Below are positions 16,936 through 26,298 of a stretch of DNA of 64,000 bases, in pieces; position 1 is the first letter of the stretch, and the number at the start of each line of letters is the position of its first letter. The DNA is from Streptomyces sp. YIM 130001. Its GTDB lineage: Bacteria; Actinomycetota; Actinomycetes; Streptomycetales; Streptomycetaceae. The notes under the pieces were generated by a model. The model did not search any database and was not told where the DNA came from. It was given only the letters and a program-made list of their open reading frames with translations. Position numbers and translations under genes: made by a program. The stretch lies in contig NZ_KZ984555.1 of NCBI RefSeq assembly GCF_003574445.1, positions 334,360 to 398,359 of the forward strand. The letters are read 5' to 3'.

Positions 16936-17550
16936 TTACGCGTCCCCACCCCCGGGGGCCCCGCTCTGCGCAGGCCCGCTGTCCGGCGCCCCGCCTTCCA
17001 GCAGGCCGAGGAAGTCGCGGAAAGCCTTCGGCATGTCCACGGTGTCCGGGTCGAGCAGCCACTGGTACTGCAGTCCGTCCATCACCGCCACCATGAGCGG
17101 CGCCGCCCGTTCGGGAGTCAGCCCGCCGGGCAGCCGGTCGCCGTACTCGGCGCGCAGCACCCGGGCCATGGAGGCCCGCACGCCGTCGTAGCGGTGGGTG
17201 AAGAAGTCGCGGGCCGGGTGGCCCTCGGTCACCGATTCGCCGAGCAGGGCCGAGAAGGTCTGCACGATGCCGGGGCGCATGGCGTTGTACTCCACCAGGG
17301 AGCCGAGCAGGTCGAGGCGCCATTCGCTGCTGGGGACGGCGTCCCACTGGTCGCGTTCCTCGAGGACGGCGACGAGCAGCGCCTCCTTGGTGGGGAAGTG
17401 GTGCAGCAGCCCCTGCTGGGTGAGGCCGACCCGTTCGGCGACGGCCGCCAGGCTGGCGCCGCGGTAGCCGCGTTCGGCGATGACTTCGAGGGCGGCGCGC
17501 AGGATGCCGGCGCGGCGTTCCTCGCTCCTGGCGGTTCTGCTGCCGCTCAT
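16936..17550 (-). CDS. TetR-family transcriptional regulator
   Basis: A 204-residue regulator with an N-terminal helix-turn-helix at about 12-55 (GASLAAVAERVGLTQQGLLHHF), typical of TetR. The C-terminal domain contains the block DFFTHRYDGVRASMARVL. It is divergent from the GH3 beta-glucosidase at 17705, and a very similar arrangement is common in Streptomyces. It probably represses that gene until a sugar or aglycone appears. Direct repeats in the intergenic region are the likely binding site. Confidence 0.87.
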   Translation of the reverse strand: MSGSRTARSEERRAGILRAALEVIAERGYRGASLAAVAERVGLTQQGLLHHFPTKEALLVAVLEERDQWDAVPSSEWRLDLLGSLVEYNAMRPGIVQTFSALLGESVTEGHPARDFFTHRYDGVRASMARVLRAEYGDRLPGGLTPERAAPLMVAVMDGLQYQWLLDPDTVDMPKAFRDFLGLLEGGAPDSGPAQSGAPGGGDA

Positions 17551-17614
17551 GCGGTCACCGTACGGCTGCTCATCCCGTCACCGTACGACAGGCCGAGGAC
17601 GCCTCGAGGGCTCG

Positions 17615-17656
17615 AATATAACGCCAATATAACGAAACCTACCGATCGCCAGGTAA
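17615..17656. promoter_or_regulatory. Putative operator/promoter region of the TetR/beta-glucosidase pair
   Basis: Two direct copies of AATATAACG (17615-17623 and 17626-17634) stand out as A/T-rich in this G+C-rich DNA. An imperfect inverted pair TACC...GGTA follows at about 17640-17655. This is the only regulator-site-like pattern in the 154-bp divergent gap. Binding by the adjacent TetR protein is inference. Confidence 0.4.
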
Positions 17657-17704
17657 CGGGTGCAGGATGGAGGCACTCAGACCCCGTATCAGGAGGTGCC
17701 GGCA

Positions 17705-20167
17705 ATGGCGTACCAGGCGGACGGCGACAGCAGGAGCGGGAACGCGGCCGCGGACGCGGCCCGTGAGGCGGCGGTCGAGGCGGCGCTCGGCAAGCTCGAC
17801 CTCGACACCAAGGCCCGGCTGCTCGGCGGTCAGGACATGTGGTCACTGCCGGCGATCCCGGAGATCGGCCTGGAGTCCCTGGTGATGTCCGACGGCCCGA
17901 TCGGCGTGCGCGGAGTGCGCTGGACCGCAGCCGACCCGTCGATCGCCCTGCCCTCACCGACCGCGATCGCCGCCACCTGGGACCAGGACCTGGCCCGCCG
18001 GGCCGGCACACTGCTCGCCCAGGAGGCCCGCCGCAAGGGTGTGCATGTACTGCTCGCGCCGACCGTGAACCTGCACCGCTCACCGCTCGGTGGCCGGCAT
18101 TTCGAGGCGTACAGCGAAGACCCGTACCTGACCGGGGTCGTCGGCAGCGGCTATGTGCAGGGCGTCCAGTCCGGCGGAGTCGGCACCACGGTCAAGCACT
18201 TCGTGGCCAACGACGCCGAGACCGACCGCTTCACGGTGGACAACCTGCTCTCCGAACGGGCCCTGCGCGAGCTGTACTTGGCACCCTTCGAGGCCATCGT
18301 GGCGAACGCCCACCCGTGGGGCATCATGACCGCCTACAACCAGGTCAACGGCACCACGATGACCGAGCACCGCTACCTGGTGAACGAGGTCCTGCGCGGC
18401 GAGTGGGGCTTCGACGGATTCAACGTCTCCGACTGGATGGCCGCCCGCTCGACGGTCGGCAGTATCAAGGGCGGCCTGGACGCGGCCATGCCCGGTCCCA
18501 GGACGGTCTACGGCGAACCGCTCGCCGCAGCCGTCCGGGCCGGCGAGGTCGAGGAGTCCGAGGTGGACACGGCGGTGCGCAACGTCCTGCGGCTGGCCGC
18601 CCGGGTCGGCATCCTGGCGGGCGCCGAGCCGGTCGTCACCGAACTGCCCGCGGCGGTCGACGGCGAGGCGCTGGCCCGCGAGATCGCCCGCCGCTCCTTC
18701 GTCCTCGTACACAACTCCGGTGCTCTTCCGTTGAGTTCGGGTGCCCGGATCGCGCTGATCGGGGCCGCGGCGCGGGACGCCCGCGTGCTCGGCGGCGGCT
18801 CCGCCACCGTCTTCCCCGACCACGTCGTCTCCCCGCTCGACGGACTGACCGCCGCGCTGCCCGAGGGCTCCCTGACGTACGCCGTCGGCGCCGACCCGAG
18901 TGATGAACTCGCCGCCGCCGACAAGGGGTTCGAGCTGCACGCGGTCTGCCGCGACCTCGAGGGCAACGTCCTCGGCGAAGGCCCGCTGCCGAGCGGCCAC
19001 GTCCAGTGGATGGGCGACGACCTGCCCGCCGGGGTGACCCACGAGACGCTGCACAGCGTCGAGATCAAGGGCACGTTCACGCCGCGCGACAGCGGCGAGC
19101 ACAGCTTCGGCACCCGCGGCCTCGGCGCGTTCACCCTGAGCGTCGACGGCCGGGTGCTCTACGACGGTGTGCAGTCGATGGGCTCCGAGTCCGATCCGTT
19201 CGAGGCGTTCTTCGGGTCGCCCGCGGAGCGGGGCACGGCCACGCTCACCGCCGGCGAGCCCGTCGAGATCTCACTGATGCACCCGATCGACCGGTCGGTG
19301 CCCACGCCGCTGCCCGCCGTGGTGTTCAGCTTCATGCACCTCGGACCGCGGCGCGACCCCGACGAACTGATCGCGGAGGCCGCCGAGGCCGCGCGCACGG
19401 CGGAGGTCGCCGTCGTCGTGGTCGCCACCACCGAGCGCGTGGAGTCCGAGGGATTCGACCGCACCGACCTCCGACTCCCGGGCCGCCAGGACGAGTTGGT
19501 GCAGGCGGTGGCCGCCGCCAACCCGAACACCGTGGTGGTCGTCAACTCCGGTTCGCCGGTGGAGCTGCCCTGGCGGGACGATGTGGCTGCCGTACTGCTC
19601 AGCTGGTTCCCCGGCCAGGAAGGCGGTGACGCGCTCGCCGACGTCCTGCTCGGCGCCGAGGAGCCGGGCGGGCGGCTGCCCACCACCTGGGGTTCGCTCG
19701 CGGACGCCCCGGTCACCAAGGTGACCCCCGCCGACGGCCGACTCCCCTACGACGAGGACCTGTTCATCGGCTACCGGGCCTGGGACCGGTCCGGCGCCAC
19801 GCCCGCGTACCCGTTCGGGCACGGCCTCGGCTACACGGACTGGGCGTACGAGGCGCTCGAAGTGACCGGTACGACGGCCACCGTCCGCGTCCGCAACACC
19901 GGCAGCAGGACCGGCCGCGAGGTCGTCCAGCTGTACCTGGCCCCCTCGGAACCCGACGCATCCCGTCCGGCCCGCCGGCTCGCCGCGTTCGCGGGCGTCA
20001 CGGCCGGTCCGGGTGAGACGGCCGAGGTGGTCGTCGAACTCCCGCGCCGTTCCTTCGAGGTGTGGGACGAGGACGCCAACTCCTGGGCGTACAAGCCGGG
20101 TTCGTACGTCCTGACGGCCGGACGCTCGAGCGCCGACGGGCGGCTGACGGAGACGGTCTCCGCCTGA
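17705..20167 (+). CDS. Glycoside hydrolase family 3 beta-glucosidase with PA14 domain
   Basis: An 820-residue GH3 enzyme. The N-terminal barrel has MSDGPIGVRG, KHFVANDAETDR and the nucleophile in GFNVSDWMA (about Asp242). The second domain is split by a PA14 insert (about 400-545), and the acid/base lies in ERVESEGFDR (about Glu581). A fibronectin-type-III-like domain closes the chain. GH3 enzymes with PA14 remove beta-linked glucose from oligosaccharides or plant glycosides. There is no signal peptide, so it acts on imported sugars. ATG 17705 follows AGGAGGTG. Divergent from a TetR gene that probably controls it. Confidence 0.9.
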   Translation: MAYQADGDSRSGNAAADAAREAAVEAALGKLDLDTKARLLGGQDMWSLPAIPEIGLESLVMSDGPIGVRGVRWTAADPSIALPSPTAIAATWDQDLARRAGTLLAQEARRKGVHVLLAPTVNLHRSPLGGRHFEAYSEDPYLTGVVGSGYVQGVQSGGVGTTVKHFVANDAETDRFTVDNLLSERALRELYLAPFEAIVANAHPWGIMTAYNQVNGTTMTEHRYLVNEVLRGEWGFDGFNVSDWMAARSTVGSIKGGLDAAMPGPRTVYGEPLAAAVRAGEVEESEVDTAVRNVLRLAARVGILAGAEPVVTELPAAVDGEALAREIARRSFVLVHNSGALPLSSGARIALIGAAARDARVLGGGSATVFPDHVVSPLDGLTAALPEGSLTYAVGADPSDELAAADKGFELHAVCRDLEGNVLGEGPLPSGHVQWMGDDLPAGVTHETLHSVEIKGTFTPRDSGEHSFGTRGLGAFTLSVDGRVLYDGVQSMGSESDPFEAFFGSPAERGTATLTAGEPVEISLMHPIDRSVPTPLPAVVFSFMHLGPRRDPDELIAEAAEAARTAEVAVVVVATTERVESEGFDRTDLRLPGRQDELVQAVAAANPNTVVVVNSGSPVELPWRDDVAAVLLSWFPGQEGGDALADVLLGAEEPGGRLPTTWGSLADAPVTKVTPADGRLPYDEDLFIGYRAWDRSGATPAYPFGHGLGYTDWAYEALEVTGTTATVRVRNTGSRTGREVVQLYLAPSEPDASRPARRLAAFAGVTAGPGETAEVVVELPRRSFEVWDEDANSWAYKPGSYVLTAGRSSADGRLTETVSA

Positions 20168-20179
20168 GCGGCTCGGACG

Positions 20180-20222
20180 GGAGTGTGTGCCGCGCGCCGG
20201 TTCAGGGCGCGGCACACACTCC
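20180..20222. terminator. Strong bidirectional hairpin terminator
   Basis: Perfect 16-bp stem GGAGTGTGTGCCGCGC / GCGCGGCACACACTCC with an 11-nt loop. It lies between the beta-glucosidase stop (20167) and the convergent response-regulator gene, and the right arm overlaps the last codons of that gene. It is likely to end transcription from both sides. Confidence 0.75.
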
Positions 20223-20894
20223 GTTCTCCCACGCCCAGGCGGCGATCTCGACGCGATTGCGGGCGTCCAGTTTGCGCTGCACGTTGCCCAGGTGGGTCTT
20301 CACCGTGGAGAGCGTGACGTAGAGGTCGGTGGCGATCTCGTCGTTGGTACGGCCGCGGGCCACCCGGCGTACGACGTCGAGTTCCCGGTCCGTGAGCGGG
20401 TCGGCGGGGTGCGGCGGGTTCGGGGCGGGCCGGGCGGGCGCGGCGGCCGGGGCGGGGTGCGCGCCGCCGCCCGTCATGTGCTGCAGCAGGCGGACCGTGA
20501 CGGACGGGGAGATCAGGGATGCGCCCTGGGACGCCGCACGGACGGCCTCGGCCAGCAGGGCCGGGGAGCCGTCCTTGAGGAGGAATCCGCAGGCGCCGTT
20601 GCGCAGTGCGCGGTAGACGTACTCGTCCAGGTCGAAGGTGGTGGCGATCACCACGTGCAGCGGGTCGCGCACCTCGGGCCCGGCCAGTTCCCGGGTGGCC
20701 TGCAGACCGTCGAGTCCGGGCATCCGGATATCCAACAGGCAGACGTCCGGGCGGAGTTCACGCGCGAGGGCGACGGCGGTGGTGCCGTCGGCGGCGTCCG
20801 CGACGACCTGGATGTCGGGCTGGGAGTCGAGGATCATGCGGTACGCGGACCTGATCATCTCCTGGTCGTCGGCGATGAGCACCCGGATCGTCAT
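20202..20894 (-). CDS. NarL/FixJ-family two-component response regulator
   Basis: A 230-residue regulator. The receiver domain (1-120) has D9/D10, phospho-acceptor Asp55 in CLLDIRMPG, the Thr of IATTF and the Lys of LLKDG. A Pro/Ala linker joins it to a LuxR-type helix-turn-helix (about 165-225, LTDRELDVVRRVARGRTNDEIA). It is 74 bp downstream of its histidine kinase. ATG 20894 gives MTIRVLIADD, the normal start for the family. Its last codons lie within a terminator hairpin. Likely target: the divergent FtsX permease gene; inference. Confidence 0.92.
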   Translation of the reverse strand: MTIRVLIADDQEMIRSAYRMILDSQPDIQVVADAADGTTAVALARELRPDVCLLDIRMPGLDGLQATRELAGPEVRDPLHVVIATTFDLDEYVYRALRNGACGFLLKDGSPALLAEAVRAASQGASLISPSVTVRLLQHMTGGGAHPAPAAAPARPAPNPPHPADPLTDRELDVVRRVARGRTNDEIATDLYVTLSTVKTHLGNVQRKLDARNRVEIAAWAWENGVCAAP

Positions 20895-20968
20895 GCCGTC
20901 CATGGTGGCAGGCCCGGGCGGGGCGGCGGACACCGGCCGCATGCCCGGGGCGCCCTCCCCCGCACCGC

Positions 20969-22165
20969 TCAAGCGCCGGCCTCCACCCGCGCATCACCCA
21001 GGGGCAGTACGGCCGCCACCCGCCAGCCGCCCGCCTCGCCGCGGCCGGCTTCGAGGCTGCCGCCGGCCGCCTCGATCCGTTCGGTGAGGCCGAGCAGTCC
21101 GTAGCCGCCGCCCCGGGACGAGCTCTGGCCGGCGCCCCGGCCGTCGTCCGCGACGAAGGCCTCGAGCCGGTCCGGCTGCTCCCGGCTCAGGCGTACGTCG
21201 ACGACGACCTTGCCCACGGCGACCCCGTGCTTACGGATGTTGGTGAGGGACTCCTGGACGAGGCGGTGCACGCTGGTGGTGATCTGCGGGGCGAGCGCGC
21301 GGTCGGCGAGGCGCGGGTCGAGAGTGAGTTCGGCCGTCGGGCCGTGCCGGGAGAAGTCCGCGACCAGCGGGCGCAGCGGCGCGAGCGTGCCGCCCGGCCG
21401 GGTCTCGGCGGACCCGGCCGGTTCGCGCAGCACCGAGACCATGCTCCGCATCGAGGTCATCGCCTCCGAACCGGACGCCTCGATGCTGGCCAGCATGGCG
21501 TCCAGGTCCGCGGCCGGCGGCGCGTGCCCGCCGGCCGTGGCGAACCGTACGGCCTTGGTCTGCGCGACGATCGCGGTCACGTGGTGCGCCACGAAGTCGT
21601 GCAACTCCCTTGCGTACTCGAGCCGTTGCTCCTGCAGGTCGGCGGTGCGCCGCCGGGCCCGCAGGGTGTCCGACTGGCGCAGGTACAGGCCGAGGACGAG
21701 CGCCAGGATGTCCCCGAAGAACACCAGCGGTGCGACGAAGGTGGCCACGTCCACCCACTGCGCCGCCTCGGTCCGCAGCAGCAGGAAGCCGGCGGCGAAG
21801 CCCGCGGACACCACCAGGGCCGTCGCCCGCAGCAGCGGCAGGTGCCGGGCGCAGCGGGTGACCACGAGGAGCAGCGCGCACGCCTCGGTCAGGCCCGGAG
21901 TGGCTTCCGGCCGGTGGGTGAGGTTCATGGTGACGACGGTGAACGCGAGCGAGGCGCCCACCGCGACCGTCGCCGCGACGGGCAGCCGCGCGGGGCGGAC
22001 CAGGAGCGCCACGACGCAGAGCACTCCCGTGGCCACGGAGGCCACGGTCGTGGGCAGGTAGTGGGTCTGGATTCCCTCGAAGACCAGCAGGGCGAGGACG
22101 ACGGCTCCCCCGAGTGCGTACAGCGCCTGACGCAGGGTGGGGCGGGCCTGGAACGGACGGCTCAT
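20969..22165 (-). CDS. Two-component sensor histidine kinase (HisKA_3 type)
   Basis: A 398-residue membrane kinase. Four to six hydrophobic segments fill residues 12-165 with no large extracellular sensor. The HisKA_3 box RELHDFVAHHVTAI holds His189, and the ATPase part shows N-box QESLTNIRKHG and G-boxes DDGRGAG and GYGLLGLTERI. Such short-loop kinases sense signals in the membrane, often antibiotics or cell-envelope stress, with a linked ABC transporter. ATG start at 22165. It is upstream of and co-oriented with the response regulator. Confidence 0.9.
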   Translation of the reverse strand: MSRPFQARPTLRQALYALGGAVVLALLVFEGIQTHYLPTTVASVATGVLCVVALLVRPARLPVAATVAVGASLAFTVVTMNLTHRPEATPGLTEACALLLVVTRCARHLPLLRATALVVSAGFAAGFLLLRTEAAQWVDVATFVAPLVFFGDILALVLGLYLRQSDTLRARRRTADLQEQRLEYARELHDFVAHHVTAIVAQTKAVRFATAGGHAPPAADLDAMLASIEASGSEAMTSMRSMVSVLREPAGSAETRPGGTLAPLRPLVADFSRHGPTAELTLDPRLADRALAPQITTSVHRLVQESLTNIRKHGVAVGKVVVDVRLSREQPDRLEAFVADDGRGAGQSSSRGGGYGLLGLTERIEAAGGSLEAGRGEAGGWRVAAVLPLGDARVEAGA

Positions 22166-22397
22166 GCCACCTCACGTTACGGGCTGCCCGCGCGGCCCCA
22201 CCTCGTCCTTTCGGCCGACCGGGACGGCGGCCGGGGCCGTACGGGGTCGGCAGTACGGCTGATCCGCGGGGCCCGCCTGCCGACGGACGATTCCCCTGCC
22301 CGCTCTTCGTGAGTCCGCTCTCCGTGAGCCCTCTTCCTGGGGCTCGCCCTGTGCGTGCTCGCTCCGAGAGTCCCCTCTCCGACCCCGGAAGCTGCCG

Positions 22398-24995
22398 ATG
22401 CTCCGTACCGCCGTGCGCTCCCTGACCGCCCACCGACTCCGCTTTCTGCTGCCCGCGCTCGCCGTCGTGCTCGGGGTGGCCTGCACCTCCGGCTCGCTGC
22501 TCTACACCGATTCCGTCCGTGCGGCGCTCACGCAGGCGCAGCACGGGACCCGGGCCGATGTGGCCGTGGCCGTCCAGCCGGACCCCGGGGCCGCCGAGGA
22601 TTCCGGGGACGGCGCACCGCCGCCGCTCGACGACCGGCTGCGGGAGCGCGTCGGCTCCGTGGCGGGAGCGGCGGCGGTGCGGGGTACGGCGGAGGGCACC
22701 TCGTTCGTCGTCGGTTCCGGCGGTGAGCTGGTGGGAGCGCGCGAGTCGGCGGTCGGCGCCAACTACGCACCGCTGCGGGACGGCCGCGATCCGCGTCATC
22801 CGCTGGCCGACGGGCGGGGGCCGCGCAGTGCGGGTGAGGTGGCGTTCGACGAGCACACCGCCGCCCGCACCGGGCAGCGGGTCGGCGACCGGGTGCGGAT
22901 CGTGGTGGGCGGCCAGGCCCGTACGGCCCGCCTGGTCGGCATCGTGACCGCGCACGACCCGCATCTGGTGTCGGGCGGCACACTGACCCTGTTCGACACC
23001 GCCTCCGCGCAGCGGCACTTCGCGCCGGGGCCCGGCATGTACACCGATCTCACCGTGTCGACGCGGGACTCGCTCGCCGCGAGCGGATCGGGCGCGGCAC
23101 CGGACCCCGCCGCACAGGAGCGGCTCGCCCGGGGTGTGCAGTCGGTGCTCCCCGACGGGCTGCGGGCCGTCACGCGGCAGTCGCTCGACGCGGAGAGCAG
23201 CGCGGGTGCGCAAGGGGACCAGGACAAGCTGACCGGCATCCTGCTGAGCTTCGGTGCCGTGGCGCTGCTCGTGGCCACCTTCCTGATCGCCAACACGTTC
23301 ACGATGCTCAGTGCGGCGCGTGCCCGGGAGCACGCCCTGCTACGGGTGGTGGGCGCGACCCGCGGGTACGTGCTGCGGCTCGTCCTGACCGAGGCCCTGC
23401 TGGTCGGGGCGGTCGCCGCCGCGGTCGGTCATCTGCTCGGCTTCGGGGTGGCCGGGCTGCTCGGGCACTTCTTCGGCGCCACGGACGGGCCGGGCGTCCC
23501 GCTGCGGTTCACCGCGCCGCTGCCGGCAGCCGCCGCCTTCGCGGTGGGCATCGTCACGACCCTGGTCGCCGCGTACGTGCCGGCCCGGCGCGCGGCAGCC
23601 GTGGCGCCGGTCGCGGCCCTGCGCACCGACGAGCCGCCGGAGCCTGCCTCGCTGCGGCGCCGCAACCTCGTGGGCGCCGCGGTCACCGCACTCGGCGCGC
23701 TGCTCACCGAGACGGCGTCCGGTTCGGACGACCCGGGGGTGGTGACGGTGGCCGGGGCCGTACTGCTGCTGGGGCTCGTCCTCCTCACCCCGGTGATCAC
23801 CCTCGGCATGACCCGTCTGATCCGCCGGCCGCTGACCCGCCTCGCGGGCGTGCACGGCACGCTCGCCGTCCTGAACGCGCGCCGCAATCCGCGCCGTACG
23901 GCCGCCACCGCGGCCACCTTGATGATCGGTCTCGCGCTGGTCAGTGCGGCGACGGTGGGTGCCGCCTCGCTCGGCCGGGCCGCCGAACGCGAGGCCGGGC
24001 AGGCGATGGCGTCGGATCTGCAGGTCAAGCCCGTCGACTACGCCGAGATCGGCGAGGGCACCGCGGAGCGCATCGCGCGCCTGCCGGACACGGAGGCCGT
24101 CACCCCGGCCGTCTCCGCACTGGTGAGTCTGCGCGGCGGCGGTCATCTCCAGGCCGTCGGTGTCGATCCCCGGACGGTCCAGCGGACGACCGGCCTCACC
24201 GTCCTCGAGGGCTCCCTCGACCGGCTCGACCGCGGGATCGCCGTCACGCGGCAGGAGTTGGCGGCGCACGGCTGGCGGCTGGGGACGCGGGTCGAGGGGG
24301 CGGTCGACGGGACCGGTTCGGCGGGCGCCGGGGGCAAGGACGCGAAGTTCGCGCTGCCCGTCGTCGCGGTCTACGACGGGCCGGAGGCGGTCGGGCCCGC
24401 CCTGGTGCCGGACGGCGCCCTGCCGCGGGTAGCGGCCGGCCCGGACGGACTGGGTCCGCGTATCGACTCGTTGCTGGTGGCCGCCGCGCCGGGCCGCACC
24501 GCGGCGCTCACCGACGACATCCGCCGCACGCTCGACAATCCGGCCCTGCTCGTCCAGGACCGCGCGGAGGCGGGGCGGGAGGCCGCGCGGCCGTTCGAGC
24601 CACTGCTCGACATCGTGTACGCGCTGCTGAGCGTCGCCGTCCTGATCGGTTCGCTGGGCGTGGTCAACACCATGGCGATGGCGGTCTTCGAGCGGGTACG
24701 TGAGATCGGTCTGCTGCGCGCCATCGGCCTCGAACGCGGCCGGGTCGCCGCGATCCTCCGCCTGGAATCGATGCTGATCTCCGTCCTCGGCGCCGCACTC
24801 GGGGTGGTCTCCGGAACCGTGCTCGGGATCGCCGCGGTTGCGGGCCAGGAGGGCGCGCCGGTCGAACTGCCCTGGGAACGGCTGCTGTTGTTCTGCGCGG
24901 CGGCGGCCGCGATCGGCGTGCTCGCCGCCGTGCTCCCGGGCCGAACGGCGGCTCGTGTGCCGGTACTTCGGGCTGTGGGGCCGGACGTGGGCTGA
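22398..24995 (+). CDS. FtsX/MacB-type ABC transporter permease
   Basis: An 865-residue permease with two FtsX-type halves: one N-terminal helix at about 17-38, an extracytoplasmic domain to about 275, three helices, a central pair, a second extracytoplasmic domain and a final three-helix bundle. LRVVGATRGYVLRLV and LRAIGLERGRVAAIL are the coupling helices that meet the ATPase. No ATP-binding gene is next to it: upstream is the divergent kinase, downstream a peptidase. Either a distant ATPase serves it or the partner was lost. ATG 22398 with GGAAG upstream. Linkage to the kinase pair suggests envelope-stress or peptide export. Confidence 0.85.
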   Translation: MLRTAVRSLTAHRLRFLLPALAVVLGVACTSGSLLYTDSVRAALTQAQHGTRADVAVAVQPDPGAAEDSGDGAPPPLDDRLRERVGSVAGAAAVRGTAEGTSFVVGSGGELVGARESAVGANYAPLRDGRDPRHPLADGRGPRSAGEVAFDEHTAARTGQRVGDRVRIVVGGQARTARLVGIVTAHDPHLVSGGTLTLFDTASAQRHFAPGPGMYTDLTVSTRDSLAASGSGAAPDPAAQERLARGVQSVLPDGLRAVTRQSLDAESSAGAQGDQDKLTGILLSFGAVALLVATFLIANTFTMLSAARAREHALLRVVGATRGYVLRLVLTEALLVGAVAAAVGHLLGFGVAGLLGHFFGATDGPGVPLRFTAPLPAAAAFAVGIVTTLVAAYVPARRAAAVAPVAALRTDEPPEPASLRRRNLVGAAVTALGALLTETASGSDDPGVVTVAGAVLLLGLVLLTPVITLGMTRLIRRPLTRLAGVHGTLAVLNARRNPRRTAATAATLMIGLALVSAATVGAASLGRAAEREAGQAMASDLQVKPVDYAEIGEGTAERIARLPDTEAVTPAVSALVSLRGGGHLQAVGVDPRTVQRTTGLTVLEGSLDRLDRGIAVTRQELAAHGWRLGTRVEGAVDGTGSAGAGGKDAKFALPVVAVYDGPEAVGPALVPDGALPRVAAGPDGLGPRIDSLLVAAAPGRTAALTDDIRRTLDNPALLVQDRAEAGREAARPFEPLLDIVYALLSVAVLIGSLGVVNTMAMAVFERVREIGLLRAIGLERGRVAAILRLESMLISVLGAALGVVSGTVLGIAAVAGQEGAPVELPWERLLLFCAAAAAIGVLAAVLPGRTAARVPVLRAVGPDVG

Positions 24996-24996
24996 G

Positions 24997-25050
24997 CGGG
25001 CCGAACGGGTCGAACGGGCCGAGCAGGTCGAGCAGGTCGAGCGGGTCGAA
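24997..25050. repeat. 9-bp tandem repeat after the permease gene
   Basis: Six consecutive 9-bp units of the form c(g/a)gg(c/t)cga(a/g), starting 2 bp after the permease stop. Two units, caggtcgag, are identical neighbours. The 9-bp period keeps reading frames open but the block is outside any gene I accept. Confidence 0.75.
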
Positions 25051-25174
25051 CGGGGCAGTACCGCACCTGGTACCCGGCCGGGGCGGCCCCGCATCCGCAA
25101 ACGCCACACGTACGACCGCGCACGCCGCCGACCCGCCGGAAGTCCGTCGCGCCCACCCCGGGCCGTCACCGACG

Positions 25175-25250
25175 CAACTCCTCAACTCGCTCCAGCGAGT
25201 ACTGAGTTGACGTGCGCGTCATTGACAAACCCCGACCCTCTCGCGAGGCT
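25175..25250 (+). promoter_or_regulatory. Hairpin and likely promoter of the M15 peptidase gene
   Basis: The gap 24996-25346 holds, after the 9-bp repeat, a two-part inverted repeat: CAACTC (25175-25180) / GAGTTG (25204-25209) outside, and ACTCGCT (25185-25191) / AGCGAGT (25194-25200) inside. It may end the permease transcript. Just after it, TTGACA at 25222-25227 is a perfect -35; 17 bp on, GAGGCT at 25245-25250 is a fair -10. No riboswitch is recognised. Confidence 0.45.
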
Positions 25251-25346
25251 CCGATGCCTGACCGCGAGGACCGGGCGATGACCGCGCCACGGCCCGCGCA
25301 CCCGACCGCAGCCCGTCCCCCACACCCGAGCGAAGGTCTCCCCCAC

Positions 25347-26135
25347 ATGACTTCACGTACGACCACCAGACGCTCCGCCACCCTCCTGGTGTCCGCCGCG
25401 GCCACCTTCGGCCTGGCCTTCGCCGTACCGGCGTCCGCGTCCCCCGAGCAGACCCCCGCCGCCGCTCCCGCGGCCTCGAACTCGGCGGCAGCAGACGGCT
25501 GCTACACCTGGAGCGGCGCCCTCCAGGAGGGCTCGTCCGGCGAGGCGGTGCGGCAGCTGCAGATCCGGGTCGCCGGCTATCCGGAGTCCGGCGGCGACAT
25601 CGCCGTGGACGGCGAGTTCGGCCCGGCCACCAAGGCCGCGGTGCAGCGCTTCCAGTCGGCGTACGGCCTCGGCGCGGACGGCGTCGCGGGCGACTCCACC
25701 TTCGCCAAGATCTACGAGCTGCAGGACGACGACTGCTCACCGGTCAACTTCGACTACGGCGAGCTCAACAACTGCAACTCCGACTGGTCGGGCGGCCAGG
25801 TCAGCGCGGCCACCGCGAAGTCCAACGCCCTGGTCACCATGTGGAAGCTGCAGGCCATGCGGCACGCCATGGGCGACAAGCCGATCCAGGTCAACGGCGG
25901 CTTCCGCAGCAAGGCCTGCAACGACAACGTGGGCGGCGCCCCCAACAGCCGCCACATGTACGGTCACGCCGCCGACCTGGGGGCCGGTTCCCAGGGCTTC
26001 TGCGCCCTCGCCCTGCAGGCCCGCAACCACGGCTTCGGCGAGATCCTCGGCCCCGGCTACCCCGGCCACGACGACCACACCCACGTCGCGGGCGGCGGCG
26101 GCCAGTCCTGGTCGGCGCCCACCTGCGGGTTGTGA
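25347..26135 (+). CDS. Secreted M15 D-Ala-D-Ala carboxypeptidase with peptidoglycan-binding domain
   Basis: A 262-residue exported enzyme. A signal peptide (TTRRSATLL ... VPASA, cut near residue 31) precedes a PG_binding_1 domain (about 55-112: GSSGEAVRQLQIRVAGYP, DGEFGPATKAAVQRFQ). The C-terminal M15A domain shows the zinc motif SxHxxGxAxD (SRHMYGHAAD) and HxH (DDHTHV). The order matches the Streptomyces albus G zinc DD-carboxypeptidase, which trims the terminal D-Ala of peptidoglycan. ATG 25347 is preceded by GAAGG. Confidence 0.88.
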   Translation: MTSRTTTRRSATLLVSAAATFGLAFAVPASASPEQTPAAAPAASNSAAADGCYTWSGALQEGSSGEAVRQLQIRVAGYPESGGDIAVDGEFGPATKAAVQRFQSAYGLGADGVAGDSTFAKIYELQDDDCSPVNFDYGELNNCNSDWSGGQVSAATAKSNALVTMWKLQAMRHAMGDKPIQVNGGFRSKACNDNVGGAPNSRHMYGHAADLGAGSQGFCALALQARNHGFGEILGPGYPGHDDHTHVAGGGGQSWSAPTCGL

Positions 26136-26151
26136 TCAACCCCCTCTCGAC

Positions 26152-26210
26152 CCGCGGCGGCACTCGCGAACCCGGCCTCCCCGCCGATCCGTTCACGAGT
26201 GCCGCCGCGG
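26152..26210 (+). terminator. Long hairpin after the M15 peptidase gene
   Basis: Perfect 15-bp stem CCGCGGCGGCACTCG / CGAGTGCCGCCGCGG with a 29-nt loop, 16 bp after the stop codon. It may also serve the convergent permease gene ending at 26299. Confidence 0.6.
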
Positions 26211-26298
26211 CGCTCTCCCGAGCGGGGTACCCCTCCATCACCTCCACCTGAGCCGGTGGCGCACGGCCGGGAGCGCCCGATCGCCGCCCCTCACTGCG

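Noticed and set aside
25060..25346. c-di-AMP (ydaO-type) riboswitch before the M15 peptidase, and similarly before the M23 peptidase at 15807-16122
   Set aside because: Such riboswitches precede some Streptomyces wall hydrolase genes, but none of the conserved ydaO blocks can be found here; only simple hairpins are seen.
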